64,000 nucleotides of DNA from positions 1-64,000 of the forward strand of contig DEYL01000054.1 of the NCBI GenBank assembly GCA_002364535.1, in the 5' to 3' direction. The stretch's first letter is position 1; every line of letters begins with the position of its first letter. This DNA comes from Flavobacteriaceae bacterium UBA3159. Its GTDB lineage: Bacteria > Bacteroidota > Bacteroidia > Flavobacteriales > Flavobacteriaceae. Below are positions 27,257 through 38,000 of the stretch, piece after piece. The position numbers and the translations under genes were made by a program. The notes beneath the pieces were generated by a model. It did no database searches. It was given only the letters and a program-made list of their open reading frames with translations, and was not told the DNA's origin.

Positions 27257-28456
27257 TTATTGGTTTAATATAGCATTGTAAACATGATTTTCAAAAATTT
27301 CTCTACGTGAGTAATGCCAGCCTTTCATTTGTGTCATCAGTATCATTATCATTTCCTCCTTCGGGTCAATTCTAAAATAAGGTCCCCAAGATCCAAACCA
27401 GCCATAACTTCCCTGGCTGCCAGGAAAAGGATATGCTTTAATATTTTTAATCACATTAAATGTAAAGCCGAATCCAATAGCATTATTGGGTTTATGATTG
27501 TCATTACTACGTTTGGTGTTCTTGATTAACTTCAGTTGGTCACTGGTCATTAATGCTACCGTTTTTGGTTCTAAAATTGTAGTTCCTTTATAGGTCCCTT
27601 TGTTCAACAGCATCCTACAAAAAATAGAAAAATCCAGCATGGTAGAGGCCAAACCTCCCGCGGGATTATAAAAGGTTACGTTATGTGTGTATGGCGAGCT
27701 CATTGGGTGATCAATTAAGCTGTGATACCCAGGTCTTTCTAAAAAATAACCCGATGCAAGACGATGGTGTTTCTCCTTGGGAATTTCAAAAAAAGTATCT
27801 TGCATGTTAAGGGGGTCGAAAATCTCTTTTTTTAAAAAAACATCGATTTTCTGTCCGGTTAGTTTTTCAATTAGATAAGCCCCTATGCTGACTGAGGGCC
27901 CGTATATCCATAAGGTTCCTGGTTCTGCAGCGAGTGGAATTTCACTCATCCTCTTTACCTCTGTCTCCAAATCAAAGGAGGGGTTGAATTTTAATACATC
28001 AAATTCCTTTCTCAACGCAGGGTATGTTTTTCCAATACCAGTGGTATGTCTTAGAACATCTATCACGCGAATAGGTTTTGAAGCAGGTTTGAGCGTTCCA
28101 TCTGCTTGATATACCATTGGGTTTTTATATTCTGGAATATAGAGACCAATGGGATCCTCTAACTCAAAATATCCCTTTTCATATAGCTTCATTATTGCTA
28201 CAGCAACAATGCATTTAGTCATGGAGGCGATTCTATGAATACTGTTTTGCTGAAGTAGTTTGCCCTCCTTAAGGTTGTCATGACCATATAAATCGGTATG
28301 AATTACTTTTCCTCCTTTTATGATCAATGTTTGAAATCCAACTAATTCACCGTCGGAAACAAATTGGCGCATCCTTTGATCTAACTTTTCAAAATTGTAT
28401 TGAGCAGAAAGGTAAAGGCTGAAAAAAGTGAATAGAAATATGAATAGTCGTCTCAT
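27257..28456 (-). CDS. Serine hydrolase, beta-lactamase/CubicO (class C, family S12) type
   Basis: A 399-residue protein with signal peptide (cleaved near LSAQ, residue 19). The nucleophile motif SMTK is at 78-81 (HRIASMTKC). A Tyr motif WIYGPSVS follows near residue 185, and the C-terminal GSYGWFGSWG segment corresponds to the KTG/HxG strand. The CubicO group includes esterases, transesterases and D-aminopeptidases; in polysaccharide loci an esterase acting on acylated sugars is plausible. It is separated from the SusD gene upstream by a terminator at 28499-28534, so it probably has its own promoter or relies on read-through. Confidence 0.9.
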   Translation of the reverse strand: MRRLFIFLFTFFSLYLSAQYNFEKLDQRMRQFVSDGELVGFQTLIIKGGKVIHTDLYGHDNLKEGKLLQQNSIHRIASMTKCIVAVAIMKLYEKGYFELEDPIGLYIPEYKNPMVYQADGTLKPASKPIRVIDVLRHTTGIGKTYPALRKEFDVLKFNPSFDLETEVKRMSEIPLAAEPGTLWIYGPSVSIGAYLIEKLTGQKIDVFLKKEIFDPLNMQDTFFEIPKEKHHRLASGYFLERPGYHSLIDHPMSSPYTHNVTFYNPAGGLASTMLDFSIFCRMLLNKGTYKGTTILEPKTVALMTSDQLKLIKNTKRSNDNHKPNNAIGFGFTFNVIKNIKAYPFPGSQGSYGWFGSWGPYFRIDPKEEMIMILMTQMKGWHYSRREIFENHVYNAILNQ

Positions 28457-28498
28457 ACTGTAAAACTAAATAGTAAATTGTATAATTAAAAATATAAA

Positions 28499-28534
28499 AA
28501 AACCCGTTTTTGTTTGAAATCAAAAACGGGTTTT
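28499..28534 (-). terminator. Intrinsic terminator downstream of SusD
   Basis: AAAACCCGTTTTTG (28499-28512) pairs perfectly with CAAAAACGGGTTTT (28521-28534) around an 8-base loop. Read on the minus strand, the hairpin follows the SusD stop by 17 bases and is flanked by A/T tracts on both sides, so it could work in either direction. Confidence 0.85.
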
Positions 28535-28551
28535 AAAGAATATTAATCTAA

Positions 28552-30402
28552 TTAGTATCCAGGGTTCTGACTTACATCATTTGTTGCTAGATCAATTTCA
28601 GATAGTGGAATAGGTCTTAAATAGTGGTATTCTTCAATATAATTGAGGGCACCTATCCATGGATTGAATGCTTTACTTCTACTAATTAAAGTAGCTGTTC
28701 TTTTAAGGTCATACCATCTTAGTCCCTCTCCCATAAACTCACGTGCTCTTTCATCCATAATCATTTCAATTGTAACAGAACCTGATGCTCGGTAGCTTTT
28801 GGCGGCAGTTGAACTTAAATCATTTGGGTCAGCAGCCATATCGGCATCAGCACCAGATCCACCAACTGCACGATCAACAACTGCATTATAATAATCAGAA
28901 GCCGAACCGATAGATCCATTACTAGCTCCCTTAACAATTGCCTCAGCAGCTATAAGGTATGCCTCTGAAGATCTCATAAGGGGTTGGTCAAACTCTCCAA
29001 ACCCGTTACCATAGTCGATACCTGGCTCCCAAAACTTCCACATCATTGGGTGTTTACTGTTGTTGTGATAATTAGATTCATCTATTTTTCCGAGCTGGTC
29101 AACATTAATTACGGCGTAATCCATATTTCCTCCTACATCCTTTCCTCTCTCTGCTAGGGTAGTCGCTGGATTATTCCAATCTCTATACTCGACAACTACA
29201 TCGCCCTTTTTGATATCAATGGCAGCGACACCATCTGCAGGAACAAAACCAGGATTATCAACGACAGCATAAACCTTTTCAACAAAGTTTAAATGATATC
29301 TTGTATCAGTCTCAGGATCAAAAAGTCTCCAAACACCAGGGACAGTAGTATGAATACCCAATTGTCTGTTGTAGTCAGATGTTCTGCCTGGACTACCAGG
29401 ACATTCATCATGAGATCCTCCAAAAATACTATGTGCATTATTACCCCAATCAGATGAAATTCCTTCCCCACCAGCTGAATAAGAGTCTTCCCCAACACTA
29501 GTAAGTGGACTATTGGAATATTGAACAGAGAATATTGTTTCAGTATTTTTGTAATTTTGATTACCAGGTTCATGACTTTGATTTGTTACATCTTCATTCT
29601 TTTTTGGAAAAATATCTTTATAATTGTCAACCATAGGGTGGGCAGCTATTACTTTATCAGCATACTCTCTTGCAGATGTGAAATCAGCAGGAGTTCCACC
29701 TAAGGCATTCTGAAAATTCCAACCTCTAGTTAAATAAACCCTTGCAAGTAGATGTTGAGCTGCTCCTTTGTTGGCTCTACCATAATCAGATGCAGCTGGG
29801 GGTAAAGCTGCTTCAGCTTCAGTCAAATCAGTAATTATTTGAGAGTAAACCTCCGCGGAAGGAACTCTAATTACTTCTTTGCTGGCACCAGTTGTTTCTT
29901 CGAGTGGCATAGGAATATCACCAAATTGCTGAACTAAAGAAAATAAGCAGTAAGATCTTATAAATTTCGCTTCCGCAACTCTTATAGATAAGGTATTAGC
30001 ATATGAACCGGTATTTTCAACTTTATCTGAACGTGATATAACAGTGTTTGCTCTATTTAAGGCTTTATAATGATAAACCCAAAAGTCTTCAACTTCAGAT
30101 ACACCAGAGGTGAATTCAGGTCCATATACGTCAATGTTAACATTAGGTTCAGTACCAACATTTCTAAAACCACCACTACGTGAAAAAATATCAGTTCCAT
30201 TTAGAGTTAGTGCCCTAAGTTGAGCTATAGGTCTTAAAAGCGGATAAATTGACTTACTCAAATCTTCAAAACCGGAAGGAGTAGAAAAATAATCTCCAGC
30301 AGTTTGATTTGAAATGCTTTCCTCTTTAAGTATAGATTCAGGCTCGCAACTCATTGCAACCAATAAAGAGAAAGCGATTAAAATTTTATTTAATGTTTTC
30401 AT
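28552..30402 (-). CDS. SusD/RagB-like glycan-binding lipoprotein (second pair)
   Basis: An outer-membrane surface lipoprotein that caps its SusC partner and binds glycan. I chose the start at 30402 (MKTLNKILIAF), which gives a standard lipoprotein signal ending LVAMSC. The longer start at 30432 adds an atypical charged extension. The TPR-rich SusD fold is visible in RVAEAKFIRSYCLFSLVQQFGDIPMP and AAQHLLARVYLTRGW. The C-terminal RagB segment has MIMDERAREFMGEGLRWYDLKR and ends DVSQNPGY. The long insert around 275-440 is typical of the family's binding face. It lies 48 bases after the SusC stop and forms a pair with it. Confidence 0.96.
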   Translation of the reverse strand: MKTLNKILIAFSLLVAMSCEPESILKEESISNQTAGDYFSTPSGFEDLSKSIYPLLRPIAQLRALTLNGTDIFSRSGGFRNVGTEPNVNIDVYGPEFTSGVSEVEDFWVYHYKALNRANTVISRSDKVENTGSYANTLSIRVAEAKFIRSYCLFSLVQQFGDIPMPLEETTGASKEVIRVPSAEVYSQIITDLTEAEAALPPAASDYGRANKGAAQHLLARVYLTRGWNFQNALGGTPADFTSAREYADKVIAAHPMVDNYKDIFPKKNEDVTNQSHEPGNQNYKNTETIFSVQYSNSPLTSVGEDSYSAGGEGISSDWGNNAHSIFGGSHDECPGSPGRTSDYNRQLGIHTTVPGVWRLFDPETDTRYHLNFVEKVYAVVDNPGFVPADGVAAIDIKKGDVVVEYRDWNNPATTLAERGKDVGGNMDYAVINVDQLGKIDESNYHNNSKHPMMWKFWEPGIDYGNGFGEFDQPLMRSSEAYLIAAEAIVKGASNGSIGSASDYYNAVVDRAVGGSGADADMAADPNDLSSTAAKSYRASGSVTIEMIMDERAREFMGEGLRWYDLKRTATLISRSKAFNPWIGALNYIEEYHYLRPIPLSEIDLATNDVSQNPGY

Positions 30403-30450
30403 TTGTTTTATAATTTCTTTTAAACTTTTCATCGTATCGCTGATTTAGAA

Positions 30451-33400
30451 TTAAAAATTAATGTTAACCCCAAACAATACTGTAAGAGCAGGGAGATCAT
30501 CATCATTTCCTCCTGAATTATATTCAGGGTCAAAGGATAGGAAATCAGTGAAAACAAATGGGTTTTGTACTTGACCATAAAGTCTAAATCTTGAAACTCC
30601 AAGTTCACTCAAAATCTGACTAGGTAAGCTGTATCCCATTGTAACATCTGAAATTCTAACAAAATCTGCTAATTGGTAACTCAATCCAACTCTAGAAGTA
30701 CCTCCCTTACTTTCGTTTTTACTATTTAATCCCGGACCAGTGACCGGATTAAAGTATGTATTACTTGGATTATCAGGAGTCCAATAATCAATGTCTGCAG
30801 ATCTATTGTAACGATCACTTGCAATATCACCGTATGTACCATTCAAGAATGCATTTGAATACATTTGACCTTGCCTAGTATACACAAAAAAGGACATATC
30901 CCAGTTTTTATAATTGAACTGGTTTCTCAAACCAGCGGTCCAATCTGGAGTACCCTTACCAACTATCATTCTATCATCAGAATTAATTTTTTTATCACCA
31001 TTGAGATCACGAATTCTAATTTGTCCTGGTTCTTGGCCAAATTCAGCTGCTTCAGCCTCCTGTCCAAGTTGCCAAATGCCCTCAAACTTATAACTATAAT
31101 AAGCTCTTACGGACTCTCCAACAAATCGTTTATTTCCTATGTCCTCGGTCAGACCACCTGCTAGCTTTACAACTTTATCGTCATTAGCGGTAAAAGTTAA
31201 GTTAGAAGACCATTTGAAATCTCCTTTACTTAAATTAACAGAGTTAAGTGAGACTTCAATACCACTATTTTCAATTTCTCCCACGTTATCCAGTACATTA
31301 TTAAATCCTGTGGAATTTGGAACTTTATCATCTAAAATTAAATCTTCAGTATTTCTTTTGTAATATTCAACTGTTCCACTTAGTTTAATGATACTTAAAG
31401 AAAAGTCTAAACCAAAATTAATCTCTTTACTCCTCTCCCAAACAACTCCTTGATTTGCAAGACTGTTTATTGTGTAACCCAACGCAGGATTTCCACCAAA
31501 ATCGTAGAAGGTCTGAAAAATATTTGATTGAGTGGCATATGGACTAATACTTGCATTATTTCCAACTTCTCCATAACTAGCTCTTAGTTTTAAGTTATCA
31601 AAAACTCCAAGTTCTTGAACAAATGATTCATCAGACATTCTCCAGCCAATCGCGGCTGATGGGAAAAAAGCCCATTTGTTTCCATCAGCTAATTGAGATG
31701 CTCCATCACGTCGGCCAGTAATAGTTATTAAATATTTACCATCAAAACCATAATTAACTCTCCCCATGTAAGAAACAATTGAATAATCAGTTAGGTTTGA
31801 ACCATAACTAGTAACTGTTGCTCCAGTTCCAAGACTATGCCATAGTGAACTATAAGGAAGATCCTCTACACCAATATTCATTGATTCATTATACTCTTCA
31901 AATACACTGAATAGAGCTGTTGCGTCTATAGAATGTTTTCCAAATTGCTTTGTGTAGCTAAGGGTGTTATCAACAGTATAATTGGAAGCTTTGTTTTGAA
32001 TTGTTGACCCTATTGGACTTCTTGATCCTTTACGTGATTTAGTGTAGGTTCCTCTAAATTCTCCTTCTCTCTGATTATTTGTGTATGCTGAGTATGAAGT
32101 TTTTAATTTTAAATCTGGAAATAATTCATATTCGAGATACACATTAGCAATCATTGAGTTAGACTTTCTTTGTCTTTGAAAGTTATCAGGATCAATTTCA
32201 ATCAATGGATTAATTACCTGAGAGTCGTTAATACCCATATAGAAAGCTAAATCACCTACAGGGCCAAAATTAGTGTCACGTTTATTTGGTTCAACGATAT
32301 TATCAAAATAAGGAGTACCGGTTGGTCTTGCTCTCATTGCAGACCTTACCGCTTCTGTGGATCCCCAATTTCTTTCATTTTCGGTAACATAAGCAGTAAA
32401 TCCAACTTTAAATTTATCTGATACCTTACTTTCAATACCTGCGTTCAAACTTAACCGGCCATAATCAGCATTGCTAACAAGTCCCTCCTCTAATTGTTTA
32501 CCAGCTGAAAAATTATAAGTTGTTGAATCAGATCCACCTGAAACTGAAATAGTATGATTTTGTTGAATAGCATCACGTGTTACCAAATCTAAAAAATCAG
32601 TGGTGATCCCATTATTTATATTGTACATTTCTTGAGCGGTAAAACCTCTACCGAACCTATCCTCATTTTTATATAATTCATAGAATTGCTTTGAACTCAA
32701 TAGATCTGGAATGTGAGCCTTTGTTTTAACTCCATAATAACCATTGTAAGACACACTAGGTTTTCCTGATGCACCTTTTTTAGTAGTTACGATAATAACC
32801 CCATTTGCTCCACGAGCACCGTAAACAGCAGTAGAGGAAGCATCTTTAAGAACATCAATAGTCTGAATATCTCCTGGATTAATATCATTGATATTAGCTC
32901 CCATAATACCGTCAACGACTACTAAAGGTCTTGTTTTTTCGTCATCAAAATTATTTAGACCTCTAATATTAATGTCGAAATCGTTCCCAGGTCTGCTTTT
33001 TGTCTTGGTAACCACCACACCAGCAACTTGTCCCTGGAGGGACGCAGCAGCTTGAATGGGGTTAGCTCTCTGAATAACTTCAGTTTTAATCTGGGCAATT
33101 GCTCCAGTTAAATCTCTTTTTTTAATAGATCCATAGCCTGTTAAAACAACCTCCTCTAGCTCGTCAGAGCCCATTTCCAAAGAAATATTAAATGATTCTG
33201 CTTTTGACACTTCAATTTCCTTATCTAAAAATCCAACAAATGAAAATGTTAGAAAGTCAGATTCTGACGCTTCAATTGAATAATTTCCATCAAAATCTGT
33301 TGAAGTGCCTGATTCAGTTCCTTTGACTAATACATTAACTCCTGGCAAAGGAACTCCTGATTCGTCGGTGACGATTCCAGATACAGTCCTCTGAGCATAC

Positions 33401-33462
33401 ACAAAATTTGTTATTATTAATGCAAATACAAGGGGAACAATTTTGTAGTTAAATTGTTTCAT
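30451..33462 (-). CDS. SusC/RagA-like TonB-dependent receptor (second pair)
   Basis: Outer-membrane TonB-dependent importer of about 1003 residues. I chose the start at 33462 (MKQFNYKIVPLVFALIITNF...YAQ), which gives a clean signal peptide; the longer ORF start adds a charged leader. A carboxypeptidase-like regulatory domain (RTVSGIVTDESGVPLPGVNV; TDFDGNYSI) comes first. Then come the EEVVLTGYGS segment and plug (ASLQGQVAGVVVTKT; IDVLKDASSTAVYGARGANG), and a 22-strand barrel ending ALTVLFGVNINF. The N-terminal domain closely resembles those of the other two SusC genes here. A terminator upstream separates it from the first pair. Confidence 0.97.
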   Translation of the reverse strand: MKQFNYKIVPLVFALIITNFVYAQRTVSGIVTDESGVPLPGVNVLVKGTESGTSTDFDGNYSIEASESDFLTFSFVGFLDKEIEVSKAESFNISLEMGSDELEEVVLTGYGSIKKRDLTGAIAQIKTEVIQRANPIQAAASLQGQVAGVVVTKTKSRPGNDFDINIRGLNNFDDEKTRPLVVVDGIMGANINDINPGDIQTIDVLKDASSTAVYGARGANGVIIVTTKKGASGKPSVSYNGYYGVKTKAHIPDLLSSKQFYELYKNEDRFGRGFTAQEMYNINNGITTDFLDLVTRDAIQQNHTISVSGGSDSTTYNFSAGKQLEEGLVSNADYGRLSLNAGIESKVSDKFKVGFTAYVTENERNWGSTEAVRSAMRARPTGTPYFDNIVEPNKRDTNFGPVGDLAFYMGINDSQVINPLIEIDPDNFQRQRKSNSMIANVYLEYELFPDLKLKTSYSAYTNNQREGEFRGTYTKSRKGSRSPIGSTIQNKASNYTVDNTLSYTKQFGKHSIDATALFSVFEEYNESMNIGVEDLPYSSLWHSLGTGATVTSYGSNLTDYSIVSYMGRVNYGFDGKYLITITGRRDGASQLADGNKWAFFPSAAIGWRMSDESFVQELGVFDNLKLRASYGEVGNNASISPYATQSNIFQTFYDFGGNPALGYTINSLANQGVVWERSKEINFGLDFSLSIIKLSGTVEYYKRNTEDLILDDKVPNSTGFNNVLDNVGEIENSGIEVSLNSVNLSKGDFKWSSNLTFTANDDKVVKLAGGLTEDIGNKRFVGESVRAYYSYKFEGIWQLGQEAEAAEFGQEPGQIRIRDLNGDKKINSDDRMIVGKGTPDWTAGLRNQFNYKNWDMSFFVYTRQGQMYSNAFLNGTYGDIASDRYNRSADIDYWTPDNPSNTYFNPVTGPGLNSKNESKGGTSRVGLSYQLADFVRISDVTMGYSLPSQILSELGVSRFRLYGQVQNPFVFTDFLSFDPEYNSGGNDDDLPALTVLFGVNINF

Positions 33463-33581
33463 ATTAATTATTTTAGATTTATTTAGTTTACTAGTCATTA
33501 AATTTAATTCCTATTAAAAAAATTATTGTTTTTTTACCGTAAAAATACTGTTTTGAATAGATATAATGTAAAAGAAATTAA

Positions 33582-33617
33582 AAAAAGGGTTTTAAAATTC
33601 CTCTAAACCCTTTTTTT
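33582..33617 (-). terminator. Intrinsic terminator between the two SusC/SusD pairs
   Basis: AAAAAGGGTTT (33582-33592) pairs with AAACCCTTTTTT (33605-33616). On the minus strand it lies about 16 bases after the SusD stop at 33633 and ends in a U-rich run. It would end the first SusC/SusD message, so the second pair (30451-33462) needs its own promoter in the 120 bases that follow. Confidence 0.8.
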
Positions 33618-33632
33618 AATTTTTTTTTACTA

Positions 33633-35081
33633 CTAATATCCTGGATTTTGGGATAGTATTGAAGGATCATTAACCTTCAAAATTTCAGCTTCAGGAATAC
33701 CAAAAAGTCTTTTTACGGAACTGTAAGGGTATGCGGATAGAGCAAAAGCTGATAAAACTACCTCATCTTTTCCTGTTCTTAAAAGGTCCCACCAACGATT
33801 ACTCTCACCAGCAAACTCAAATCTCCTTTCATTTATAATAGCATCTAAAAAAGAAGACTGACTAGAGAGCTCAGTGGAAGTTAAATCAGCTAATCCAGCT
33901 CTTGTTCTTACTTCATTTAATATGCTAAATGCCTCAGCACTAGGATAGCTTTCACTATTTAATATTTCAGCATAAAGCATTTTAACATCTGTATACCTTA
34001 CTATTGGAATATCAACGCCCCATTCTTGGAAAGTAGCTGGTGAATTGTTTTTTGCATATTTAATCCAAAAACGATCATCAGCAACAAATTCACCATCCTC
34101 TGTTGATGTCCATCCATTTTGAATGGTTAGATCTCTTCTCAAATCACCTGTTTCATATGAAAACCACAAATCATCACTTACCATTTGTTTTCGGGTAACT
34201 CCATTTAATGGAACTTCAGCAGCCATTTTGGGAACTTGCTGAGGTTGACCATTTCCCATACCTGCAACTGTCTTGTCATATTGTATAGAGAAAACAACAT
34301 GAGGTCCGTTATCATTTGATTCTTTAAAGAGTTCAGCATAATCTGATTGCATTGAAAATTTACCACTATCTATTATTGATTTGAGATGAGGTTTAGCTGA
34401 GGTATAATTTCCCTGTTGAATGTATGCTTTTGCAGCCATACCGTTTGCAGAATAAATTGTTGGACGCCCTTTATCATTTTGATTACTACTTAGACCAGCT
34501 GATGGATTAGAAATAGCCTCAAATTCAGAAGTAACAAATGCATAAACTTCAGCAAGTGCTGTTCTTCCAACTGTAAAACTTTCCTCCAACCCTACAGGTT
34601 TCAATACCAAGGGTACGTCTCCGAAATGTCTTACTAACTCATAATACATAAGGGCCCTTAAAAATCTAGCTTGTGCAATATGACTTTGTTTTTGAGCATA
34701 GTCCTCGATATCTTCAGATTTTTGTATAACTATATTTACACGATTTATGATTGAGTAACACGTGTTCCAAATATCAGTTGATACTTGAGAACCAGCATTT
34801 TCATTATATTGAGATATGTTTAACTCTAAATTATTTGCATATCCTTGAGTCTGTGACGAATTATCTCCCCTCCATATTGCAGCTCTTATCATCATTTCAT
34901 CATAGAGTGAATTCAAAGATGAATAAGCACCAGTTAACGCTTGATCTATTTGAATTGATGATTGATAGAAGTTTCCGGTAGTCAACTGTGAAATCGGAGC
35001 TAAATCTAAATCTTCTTCATCACAACCAATAAATACTGTTGTAATTATTAAGCTGTAAAATAAAATTCTAAATTTTTTCAT
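33633..35081 (-). CDS. SusD/RagB-like glycan-binding lipoprotein (first pair)
   Basis: A 482-residue surface lipoprotein (signal ending TVFIGC, Cys20). SusD signatures: TGNFYQSSIQIDQALTGAYSSL near the N-terminus, QSHIAQARFLRALMYYELVRHFGDVPLV, NGMAAKAYIQQGNY, INERRFEFAGESNRWWDLLRTG and a C-terminus ILSQNPGY. It is much shorter than the second SusD (617 residues) and has the more compact family layout. Its start lies 11 bases after the SusC stop. The two SusD proteins differ enough that the two transport systems probably take different oligosaccharides. Confidence 0.96.
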   Translation of the reverse strand: MKKFRILFYSLIITTVFIGCDEEDLDLAPISQLTTGNFYQSSIQIDQALTGAYSSLNSLYDEMMIRAAIWRGDNSSQTQGYANNLELNISQYNENAGSQVSTDIWNTCYSIINRVNIVIQKSEDIEDYAQKQSHIAQARFLRALMYYELVRHFGDVPLVLKPVGLEESFTVGRTALAEVYAFVTSEFEAISNPSAGLSSNQNDKGRPTIYSANGMAAKAYIQQGNYTSAKPHLKSIIDSGKFSMQSDYAELFKESNDNGPHVVFSIQYDKTVAGMGNGQPQQVPKMAAEVPLNGVTRKQMVSDDLWFSYETGDLRRDLTIQNGWTSTEDGEFVADDRFWIKYAKNNSPATFQEWGVDIPIVRYTDVKMLYAEILNSESYPSAEAFSILNEVRTRAGLADLTSTELSSQSSFLDAIINERRFEFAGESNRWWDLLRTGKDEVVLSAFALSAYPYSSVKRLFGIPEAEILKVNDPSILSQNPGY

Positions 35082-35092
35082 TTTTATATATT

Positions 35093-38000
35093 TTAAAAAG
35101 TTGCTTTTAATCCTAATGTAACGACTCTGGATAATGGATACCCAGCATAATCAACTCCTGTAGTTAATGTGTTTTCTACTTCAGAGTTGTTTGCCTCCGG
35201 ATTACCTCCAGGATATTTAGTTGAATTTAAAACATTATCCGCCGATAAATATAATCTAAGGTTTTTCATACCAATTTGATTGATAGTTTCTTTATCAAAA
35301 GTATAACCCAATGTGATGTTTTTAAGTCTAATATAATCTCCATCATAGAGCCACCTATCAGTAAAATCGGGAAGTCTACCACCTTCTTCTTTAAAGTATG
35401 TCCCATTACCAGCAGTATAAGCTTCACCTGTTGGAACCCCATTAACTGAGGGAAGTCGTCTAGCACCATTCGCCCAAATTGCCAATTGGTTTCTACCTTG
35501 TTGACCTGCATCAGCATATCTACCAAAGAACCAATAAGCCTTAAAATCTAAAATAGCAGTTGTCAATATTCTTGCATCAAAGTTTTTGTATCTAAAAGTA
35601 TTTGTAAAGCCAATTATATAGTCAGGAGTATTGTTTCCTAGTTCAGTTCTATCTCCTATACCTATTACGCCGTCACCGTCTGTATCAGCTATTGCTGGGT
35701 TACCAGCAACTGCATTTTTTATCAAAGGTCTACTTGGAGACGGATTAGAAATATCAGATTCTGAATATATGCCATCGGTTTTGTACATATAGTAACTATG
35801 AAGGGGCCTTCCAACCATTGTCCTGTGAGTTGGCTGATTTCTAGATGTTCCAATAATTTGATCTATTCCGTAACCTAGTTTAGTTACTTTATTCTCATTA
35901 TTTGTAAAATTCAATGAACTAGACCAAAAGAAATCTCCTTTGGCAATATTATTAGTGTTAAGTTCAAGCTCCCACCCCCAATTTTCAACTTCACCTGAAT
36001 TTAAAACACTTGCTTGAGTTAATCCGGTTACAGCAGGAAGCTCAACTTCTAGTAATACATCTGAGGTTACGTTTTTATAGTAATCAAGTGAACCATAAAT
36101 TCTGTTCCCAAAAAAACCAAAGTCTATACCTATACCCTGAGTTGTGGTAGTCTCCCAACTTAGATCGGGATTACTCGCGGTAGAAGGAGCAAATCCATAT
36201 GCCAATTTATTACCAAATGAATAGTTAGCTCCAGAGAGTTGACCAAATGAAGAATAGGCTCCAATTCTGTCGTTACCTGCTTGACCCCAACTTGCCCTAA
36301 TTTTTAATTGGTTAATATTAGGATTATCAATAATGTCATTACTTAACCTCCAGGCAACTGATGCGGCTGGGAATATACCCCATTTATTGTTTTCTCCAAA
36401 TTTTGAACTCCCATCTCTTCTTATCGTGAAATTAAACAAATATTTATCATCGAAATTATAAACAGCTCTTCCAAAATATGATTGCAATGAAGCCTCCATT
36501 TCATAATCGTCCCATTGCCTAAAAGCAGTTGCTGCATTAAATGTTTTAATGTCATCACTACCAAAATCCCATGAATCAAGAAAAGTGTATTCCCAGTCTT
36601 GTTCTTCAGCAGAGGCTCCAACTAAAAAATCTAAATTGTGAGAACCAACCGATAAATTATACGTAGCTGTTAATTGATATAAGAATTTGTTGTCATTTCT
36701 GTGTTCGTTTCTGGCTTCTCTTCTTGCCTTTTTGTTAACCCACATCGGTTTAAACCAATCATAGGTGAAATCCTCAATGTCAAAACCAAACTGACCTTTA
36801 ATATTAAGTCCCTCAATTGGCTGAATTGAAATGTAAGATGTAACCAGGGATCTTTTTCTCTTACCAAAATCCTTGATATTTAACATTTGAAGGACTGGAT
36901 TTGGGTTATCAATTAGCCCAAGTGGGTGATTTCTGTGATTAAAATCCACGGGGATAGTTGGATCTGAAACTATAGCTCGCATATAAGCACCCTCTTTTCT
37001 CTCAGCCTCTCTTCTGCCACTCTCTCTCGAAACAGTAGTAGATAAACTTAAACCAGCAGAGACAATATCATTGATGTTGTAATTTCCATTAGCTCTAAAA
37101 GAAAACCTTTCATATTTGGTATTAATTACAAGTCCATCGGTAGCATTATAATTACTCGATATCATAAAATTACCACCCTCAACTCCTTTAAAGATTGAAA
37201 CCTGATAATTTCTTCTGACAGCTTGTTGAGTTATAGCCTCCTGCCAATTTGTATCAGTAATGTCTTCTGGATTTGTATACCACCATCTTCTAGGGTGATA
37301 TTTGTTAGATCTTTCACCTACTGTTGTTCCATCATAAACTCCGCCATTATCATTAATATACCTCAGTGTCTGTCCCCATTCACGATATTCTATGTACTCT
37401 GGACCGCTAAGCATATCAAGAGTATTTCCAGGGGCAATAGCTTCCATCCCTGTGTAAAAATCTAAATCTATTTTGGTCTCACCGGTTTTAGCTTGCTTTG
37501 TTTTGATGATAACAACACCTCCAGCAGCTCTAGCACCATAAATTGCTCCAGCAGATGCATCTTTTAATACATCAATAGATTCAACGTCACCTATATTTAT
37601 GTCCCTCATACTTTCGACAGGCATGCCATCAATAATGTACAATGGGTTTGAACCACTTGTTATGCTATTTGTACCACGTACCTTAATATTAAACTCAGAT
37701 CCAGGTAAACCCGAGGATTGCTGAGCATAAACCCCAGCGAGCTGACCAGAAAAAGCCTCTCCCAATGTCATTATAGGTCTATCAACAAGACTTTCAGTAT
37801 TTAGTTTGGATACTGAGTTTGTTAAATTTGACCTTTTTGTTGTTCCATAACCAGTCAATACAACTTCATCAAGCTCATCTGACCCCAATTCTAAAGAAAT
37901 ATCAAATGAATCAGCATTGGATACCTCAATTTCTTGATCCATAAATCCAACATACGAAAATGTAATTACATCGGAGTTCGAAACAGATATAGAGTAATTA